DNA of 64,000 bases from Bog-756 sp963699055 (GTDB lineage: Bacteria > Actinomycetota > Acidimicrobiia > Acidimicrobiales > RAAP-2). The translations under genes were made by a program, and so were the position numbers. This document shows positions 60,380 through 64,000 of the stretch, one piece after another (within the stretch, counting starts at the first letter, position 1; every line of letters starts with the position of its first letter). Below the pieces are notes generated by a model that saw only the letters and a list, made by a program, of their open reading frames with translations, searched no databases and had not been told where the DNA came from. The stretch is from NCBI GenBank assembly GCA_963699055.1, contig CAVOTA010000002.1, positions 372,001 to 436,000 on the forward strand, in the 5' to 3' direction.

Positions 60380-61180
60380 ATGCCACTCGTCACCGTCTCC
60401 ACCGCCGCCCCCCACGTGCGGGTCGTCACCCTCGACAACCCGTCCCGGCTCAACTCGATGTCGTTCGCACTCGTCGCCGACCTCTACGAGGCCATCGCCT
60501 CGGTGGCGGTGGACAACGACTGCCGGGTGGTGGTGCTGACCGGGGCCGGCCGGGCGTTCTGCTCGGGCCTCGAGCTCGAGCACGCCGGGATGCCGCCGGG
60601 CACCGAGGACCTCGGCCGTCACCGCATGGGGCTGCGCGCCATGGAGTACATGGGTGGGATCGTGCCCGCGCTGCGCAACCTGCCCCAACCGGTCATCGCC
60701 GCCATCAAGGGCCCGGCCTACGGCGGCGGGATGTGCCTCAGCCTCGGCGCCGACATCCGCCTGGCCGGCCGGTCGGCCGTGTTCTGCGGCGCCGGCATCA
60801 CCAACGGGCTGACCGGGTGCGAGCTCGGGGTCAGCTGGCTCCTCCCCCGGGCCGTCGGTACGTCGCGCGCCAACGAGATCCTCCTCACCGGGCGCAAGGT
60901 GGACGCCGCCGAGGCCGAGCGGATCGGACTGGTGTCACAGCTGCTGGAGGACGACGAGGTGCTCGACCGGGCCGTCGCCATGGCCGTGGGCATGACCGCC
61001 CTCAGCCCGCTCGGCCTGACGCTGACCAAGGACACCCTGTGGGGGGCGCTCGAGGTCGGGAGCCTCCAGACGGCGGTCGACCTCGAGAATCGCACCCAGC
61101 TGCTGGCCGGCTTCACCGGCAACCTCAACGAGGCCGCCGCCGCCTTCAAGGAGAAGCGGCCGCCGGTGTACACGGAGTAG
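60380..61180 (+). CDS. Enoyl-CoA hydratase/isomerase (crotonase) family protein
   Basis: 266 residues. Crotonase fold: VVVLTGAGRAFCSGLELEHA (oxyanion hole Gly/Ala), IAAIKGPAYGGGMCLSLGAD (second oxyanion Gly), and LLPRAVGTSRANEILLTGR. Both glutamates of classical enoyl-CoA hydratase are replaced: Glu144 position is Cys in GGGMCLSLG, Glu164 position is Gly in GAGITNG. So it likely acts as a thioesterase, isomerase, decarboxylase or dehalogenase-like crotonase. ATG 60380 follows a CCCC run with little ribosome site. Confidence 0.9.
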   Translation: MPLVTVSTAAPHVRVVTLDNPSRLNSMSFALVADLYEAIASVAVDNDCRVVVLTGAGRAFCSGLELEHAGMPPGTEDLGRHRMGLRAMEYMGGIVPALRNLPQPVIAAIKGPAYGGGMCLSLGADIRLAGRSAVFCGAGITNGLTGCELGVSWLLPRAVGTSRANEILLTGRKVDAAEAERIGLVSQLLEDDEVLDRAVAMAVGMTALSPLGLTLTKDTLWGALEVGSLQTAVDLENRTQLLAGFTGNLNEAAAAFKEKRPPVYTE

Positions 61181-61185
61181 CGGCC

Positions 61186-61416
61186 GTGGCGAAGGCCCGC
61201 CGGGGGCGCAAGCAGCACCGCCGACCCCGCGACCCCGACGCCGGGGGCGGCCGTCGCGAGCACTGGCGCGCCGACGGCTCCCCCAAGGTCGCCTACCCGT
61301 CGGCCGACGACGCCAACCGCGCCGCCCTGCAGGCCCGCCTCGAGCACGGCGTGGATCTCGACCCGTACTCGTGCGGGATCTGCCGCGGCTGGCACCTGGC
61401 CAACCGCCGGACGTAG
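61186..61416 (+). CDS. Small basic protein with CxxC-WH motif
   Basis: 76 residues from a GTG start, 5 nt after the crotonase stop. Arg/Lys-rich first half (VAKARRGRKQHRRPRDP), then a conserved-looking second half with SADDANRAALQARLEHG and CGICRGWHLANRR, a single C-x-x-C with W-H, a probable zinc-binding or nucleic-acid-binding motif seen in small actinobacterial proteins. No function assigned. The very close spacing suggests translational coupling with the crotonase. Confidence 0.75.
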   Translation: MAKARRGRKQHRRPRDPDAGGGRREHWRADGSPKVAYPSADDANRAALQARLEHGVDLDPYSCGICRGWHLANRRT

Positions 61417-61466
61417 GCCCGCGCCGGCCACACCCCCGCCACGCTGGGCGGATCCACGGGCGGCGG

Positions 61467-61492
61467 AACTGTACCGTCCGGACGGTATAGTT
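61467..61492. promoter_or_regulatory. 26-bp TetR operator with embedded -10
   Basis: The perfect core TACCGTCCGGACGGTA (61472-61487) is flanked by AACT/AGTT with one mismatched pair, giving 26 bp of dyad symmetry. A TATAGT -10 (61486-61491) overlaps its right arm, and the TetR ATG follows at 61498, so the message is leaderless. TetR proteins classically bind sites of this form, so the TetR-MFS operon is autorepressed. Confidence 0.85.
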
Positions 61493-61497
61493 CGAGC

Positions 61498-62112
61498 ATG
61501 GCCAGCACCGTCACCTCCACCCCCCGGTCGCGCCCGGGCCGCGGGACGACCCGGCGGGACAGCGCCGCCACCAAGCGGCGCATCCTCGACGCGTCCGAGC
61601 GGGTGGTGCTGCGCGACGGTGTCGGGCACCTCACCCTCGAGGCCGCCGCCGCCGAGGCGGGTCTGTCCAAGGGTGGGGTCCTGTACCACTTCCCCGGTCG
61701 CGACGCCCTGGTGGCGGCCATGGTCACCCGCATCATCGAGCAGTTCGACGACGACATCAGGTCCTACCTGCCCGAGGAGGGCTCGCCCGGAGCCGGTCTG
61801 CCCGGTGCCTACGCCCGCGCCTACGTGCGCGCCACGCTCGAGCCGGTCACACCGGGCGAGGAACGCCTGGGCGCCGCCCTGCTGGCCGCCGCCGCCGCCG
61901 AACCCGGCCTGGTCGTCCCCCTCCAGGAGGCCGCCACCCGGTGGCAGTCCCACCTGGTCGACGACGGGCTCGACCCGACGGTCGCCACCACCGTCCGGCT
62001 GGCCTGCGACGGCCTGTGGCTGTGCGGGCTGTTCGGCCTGGCCGTCCCCGGACCGGAGCTGGCCGCCTCCGTCGGTGCCGCCCTGGAGCAGATGACCCGG
62101 GAGCGGTCGTGA
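61498..62112 (+). CDS. TetR-family transcriptional regulator
   Basis: 204 residues. A basic N-terminus (about 20 residues) precedes the helix-turn-helix ATKRRILDASERVVLRDGVG ... GLSKGGVLYHFPGRDALVAA. The C-terminal ligand domain is Ala-rich and helical. The strong palindrome 6 bp upstream and the coupled MFS transporter make it an efflux-pump repressor. Its stop overlaps the transporter GTG start (GTGA). Confidence 0.95.
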   Translation: MASTVTSTPRSRPGRGTTRRDSAATKRRILDASERVVLRDGVGHLTLEAAAAEAGLSKGGVLYHFPGRDALVAAMVTRIIEQFDDDIRSYLPEEGSPGAGLPGAYARAYVRATLEPVTPGEERLGAALLAAAAAEPGLVVPLQEAATRWQSHLVDDGLDPTVATTVRLACDGLWLCGLFGLAVPGPELAASVGAALEQMTRERS

Positions 62113-63428
62113 TCCGCCGCGGCCCCGCCACGGCCGGCGCCCCGGCGAGTGACGCCTCGGTCGCGCTCATCCGCACCCTGACCGTGACCGTCTTCCTGCT
62201 GTGGCTCGGGGCGACGTCGATCATCCCCATGTTGCCCGTCTACATCCGCAGCCTGGGCGGGACCGACACGCTGGCCGGGCTGGTGATGGCCTCGTTCTTC
62301 GCCGCCGGCGTGCTGTTCCAGTACCCGGTGGGCAAGCTGGCCGACCGGATCGGCCGCAAGCCGGTCCTGCTCGCCGGACTCGTCATCTACGCGGCGGCCA
62401 GCTTCGCCTTCCTCGCCCCCATCGCCCCCGCCGTGGCCATCCTCCTGCGCGGCATGCAGGGCCTCGGTGCCGGCGCCGCGGCCATCGCCGCCCTGGCCAT
62501 GGTGTCGGGCGCCGTCGTCGTCGAACGACGCGGCCGCGCCTTCGCCTCGATCTTCAGCGCCGAGATCGCGGGCATGGCCGTCGGGCCGCTCATCGGGTCG
62601 ATCGTCGGCGCCCACCACATGTGGGTCATGTTCCTCGCCTCGGGTGTCGTCGCCTGCGCGGCGGCCGTCCCCGCCGCCCGGATCGTCGAGCCGGCGGAGG
62701 AGGCCGCCCTCCGCGAGGCCCGCACCAATCCCGACGGGTCCGTCAACCGGCTGGCCAGGATCCGGTGGAGCCCGTCGATGACCGGCGCGCTGGTGGCGGC
62801 GGCGGCCCTCGGGCTCACCACCGGCGTCTACGACATCTGCTGGACCCTGCTCCTCGTCTCCCGGGGGGCCGCCCCGTGGCAGATCGGCGTGTCGTGGACG
62901 ATGTTCGCCGTCCCCTTCGTGATCGCCGCCCGGCCGAGCGGTTGGCTGGCCGACCACATGGACCGCCGCCTCCTGGTGCTGGGTGGACTCGGACTGGCCG
63001 TGGTGTTCTGTGCCTCGTACCCGTTCATCCACGTCGTCCCCCTCCTCATGGTGCTGGGCGGCACCGAGGCGCTCGGGTTCGCCGCGGCCATGCCCGCGCT
63101 GCAGTCGCTGCTGACGCAGGGCTCGGAGCCGTCCGAGGTGGGACGCATCCAGGGCATGTTCGGCACCACCCAGACGGCACTGACGGCGGTGTCGGCCGCC
63201 GTGGCCGGCGCGGCCTTCGCCGTGGCGCCGTGGCTGCCCTTCGTGACGGCCGCCGGCCTGACTACGTGCGCCCTGGTGGCGGCGGCGGTGGTGTGGCGTC
63301 GGGTACCGGGCCACGTCCACGCCGAGCTCCACCGGGTCGAGGTCGCGGTCGCACCCACGGACGCCGATGCCGCCGCGCCCCGAGCGTCCGATCAGCCGGC
63401 GGTGGGCGTCAGCTCCGAGGTGCAGTAG
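62109..63428 (+). CDS. Major facilitator superfamily efflux transporter
   Basis: 439 residues, twelve predicted membrane helices. MFS motif A appears between helices 2 and 3 (GKLADRIGRKPVLLAG). A degenerate second copy (GWLADHMDRRLLVLGG) lies between helices 8 and 9. A long middle loop (LREARTNPDGSVNRLARIR) separates the halves. Probably exports a hydrophobic or drug-like compound sensed by the TetR protein. Its last 37 nt overlap the mscL gene on the opposite strand. Confidence 0.93.
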   Translation: MIRRGPATAGAPASDASVALIRTLTVTVFLLWLGATSIIPMLPVYIRSLGGTDTLAGLVMASFFAAGVLFQYPVGKLADRIGRKPVLLAGLVIYAAASFAFLAPIAPAVAILLRGMQGLGAGAAAIAALAMVSGAVVVERRGRAFASIFSAEIAGMAVGPLIGSIVGAHHMWVMFLASGVVACAAAVPAARIVEPAEEAALREARTNPDGSVNRLARIRWSPSMTGALVAAAALGLTTGVYDICWTLLLVSRGAAPWQIGVSWTMFAVPFVIAARPSGWLADHMDRRLLVLGGLGLAVVFCASYPFIHVVPLLMVLGGTEALGFAAAMPALQSLLTQGSEPSEVGRIQGMFGTTQTALTAVSAAVAGAAFAVAPWLPFVTAAGLTTCALVAAAVVWRRVPGHVHAELHRVEVAVAPTDADAAAPRASDQPAVGVSSEVQ

Positions 63429-63805
63429 GCGCACCGGCTCGCGGCGTCCGGGACCTGGGACAGGCACTCGGGGCACTCGCGGACCGGCTCCTCGCTCGGC
63501 GTCCGGCCGAGCCGGGCCATGAGAGCGTTGACCGGCTTGATCACCAGGAAGAAGATCACGGCGGCCACGATCACGAAGTTGAGCAGCGCCGTCAGCACCT
63601 TGCCGTAGGAGATCACCGACCCGTGCACCGTCCACGAGAGGCTGTTGAACTGGGTGCTGCCGCCGAAGATGGCCTTGATGAACGGTGTGATGATGTCGGT
63701 CGTCAGTGCCGCCACCACCGCGGTGAACGCGGCGCCGATGACGACGGCCACCGCCAGATCGAGCAGGTTCCCCCGCAGGAGGAACTCCTTGAACTCCTTG
63801 ATCAT
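63392..63805 (-). CDS. mscL: Large-conductance mechanosensitive channel with zinc-ribbon tail
   Basis: 137 residues. Cytoplasmic N-terminal helix IKEFKEFLLRGNLLDLAVAV (with the RGN/DLAVAV pore-helix motif), helix 1 and helix 2 (LNFVIVAAVIFFLVIKPVN), typical of MscL. It releases solutes on hypo-osmotic shock. The C-terminus adds a CPEC...CAYC ribbon (last 30 residues), not present in Escherichia coli MscL. Ribosome site GGAGAGG. The 3' end overlaps the MFS gene by 37 nt. Confidence 0.95.
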   Translation of the reverse strand: MIKEFKEFLLRGNLLDLAVAVVIGAAFTAVVAALTTDIITPFIKAIFGGSTQFNSLSWTVHGSVISYGKVLTALLNFVIVAAVIFFLVIKPVNALMARLGRTPSEEPVRECPECLSQVPDAASRCAYCTSELTPTAG

Positions 63806-63934
63806 CGCGACACCTCTCCTACTCGGTACCCGGACGCCGACCGGCGCCACGGCCATGACTGTACGCGGGGCCCTGGCCGGCTGCGACACCCGCCACCCGA
63901 CGGCGACCGGGTGCCGTCGGCGGTCGTGCCGGGC

Positions 63935-64000
63935 TCAGGGAAGGCCGACGTGCACGGCGGCGGTCCAGCGGCCGGTCATCTCGACCTGGCACACCGAGGT
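63935..64000 (-). CDS. C-terminal fragment of an unidentified gene (window edge)
   Basis: The last 21 codons of a minus-strand frame end in TGA at 63935, reading SVCQVEMTGRWTAAVHVGLP before the stop. The V-x-M-x-G-x-W-x-x-x-V pattern resembles the end of a beta-sandwich exported domain, but the fragment is too short to assign. The rest is outside the window. Confidence 0.45.
   Translation of the reverse strand, partial: TSVCQVEMTGRWTAAVHVGLP

Noticed and set aside
1..64000. Prophage, integron or insertion sequence
   Set aside because: I found no integrase, transposase, terminal inverted repeats, or tRNA-adjacent integration scar; the tRNA-Val gene is followed by ordinary genes.

Overview
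The window is a chromosomal segment of a very GC-rich, free-living actinobacterium. Codon third positions are almost all G or C. The gene content is typical of Actinomycetota: the MurT/GatD lipid II amidation pair, DUF1918 and DUF2510 proteins, luciferase-like monooxygenases, many TetR regulators, and short intergenic gaps with 4-nt ATGA/GTGA gene overlaps. An assignment to Acidimicrobiia is plausible but is inference only. There are no phage, transposon, CRISPR or rRNA sequences. One tRNA (Val, CAC) lies at 39436-39509.

Layout. 1-3300 (minus): dipeptide/oligopeptide-type ABC transporter (binding lipoprotein, permease B, start of permease C) with a stem-loop between binding protein and permeases. 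3603-6096 (plus): CBS-pair protein, saccharopine-dehydrogenase-like oxidoreductase, membrane protein. 6125-17464: thirteen consecutive minus-strand genes that look catabolic. They include a TetR regulator with a DUF1330 protein, a luciferase-like monooxygenase, an FAD aromatic hydroxylase coupled to a MarR regulator, an amidohydrolase, a fumarylacetoacetate-hydrolase-family enzyme, a catalase-like haem protein, a diiron protein with an SCP2-like protein and a ferredoxin, and a Coq4-like protein. A haloalkane dehalogenase with a complete catalytic set is divergent from the TetR gene at 17554.

18492-23619: lipoprotein, a protein with a ribbon-helix-helix-like C-terminus and a palindrome over its own start codon, DUF1918, GH29 alpha-L-fucosidase-like enzyme, a Tat-exported peptide-binding protein and a small Cys-rich protein. 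23747-35061: an exported-protein locus with an IPT protein, a 2139-residue multidomain protein (propeller-like repeats, six Kelch, ten FN3, IPT blocks) whose gene carries near-identical 288-bp and 150-bp DNA repeats, a CSLREA/beta-helix protein, a secreted repeat protein and two DUF1918 genes. 35531-42807: sulfatase, methyltransferase, tRNA-Val, amidase, VOC-fold protein, membrane protein.

43663-49962 is the most interesting part. Four plus-strand genes each overlap the next by 4 nt: a fatty acyl-CoA reductase fused to a HAD phosphatase-like domain, a zinc-type alcohol dehydrogenase, a LarA-like (nickel-pincer enzyme family) protein and a PlsC acyltransferase. A TetR gene is divergent only 23 bp away, with a perfect 12-bp palindrome in the gap. 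The LarA-like protein keeps the cofactor lysine and nickel histidine positions but appears to lack a catalytic histidine and the carboxylate-binding arginine of lactate racemase. This suggests an undescribed lipid-modifying or polyol-lipid pathway.

49973-64000: luciferase-like monooxygenase, cupin, secreted acetylesterase, an EthD-like protein, an operon of HAD-PlsC fusion plus MurT plus GatD, LysR regulator, esterase, YqgE, a crotonase lacking both usual glutamates, a TetR-MFS efflux pair behind a 26-bp operator, and MscL with a zinc ribbon. Several regulators (MarR, TetR, LysR, ribbon-helix-helix-like) have palindromes at their own promoters, so autoregulation is a recurring theme here.
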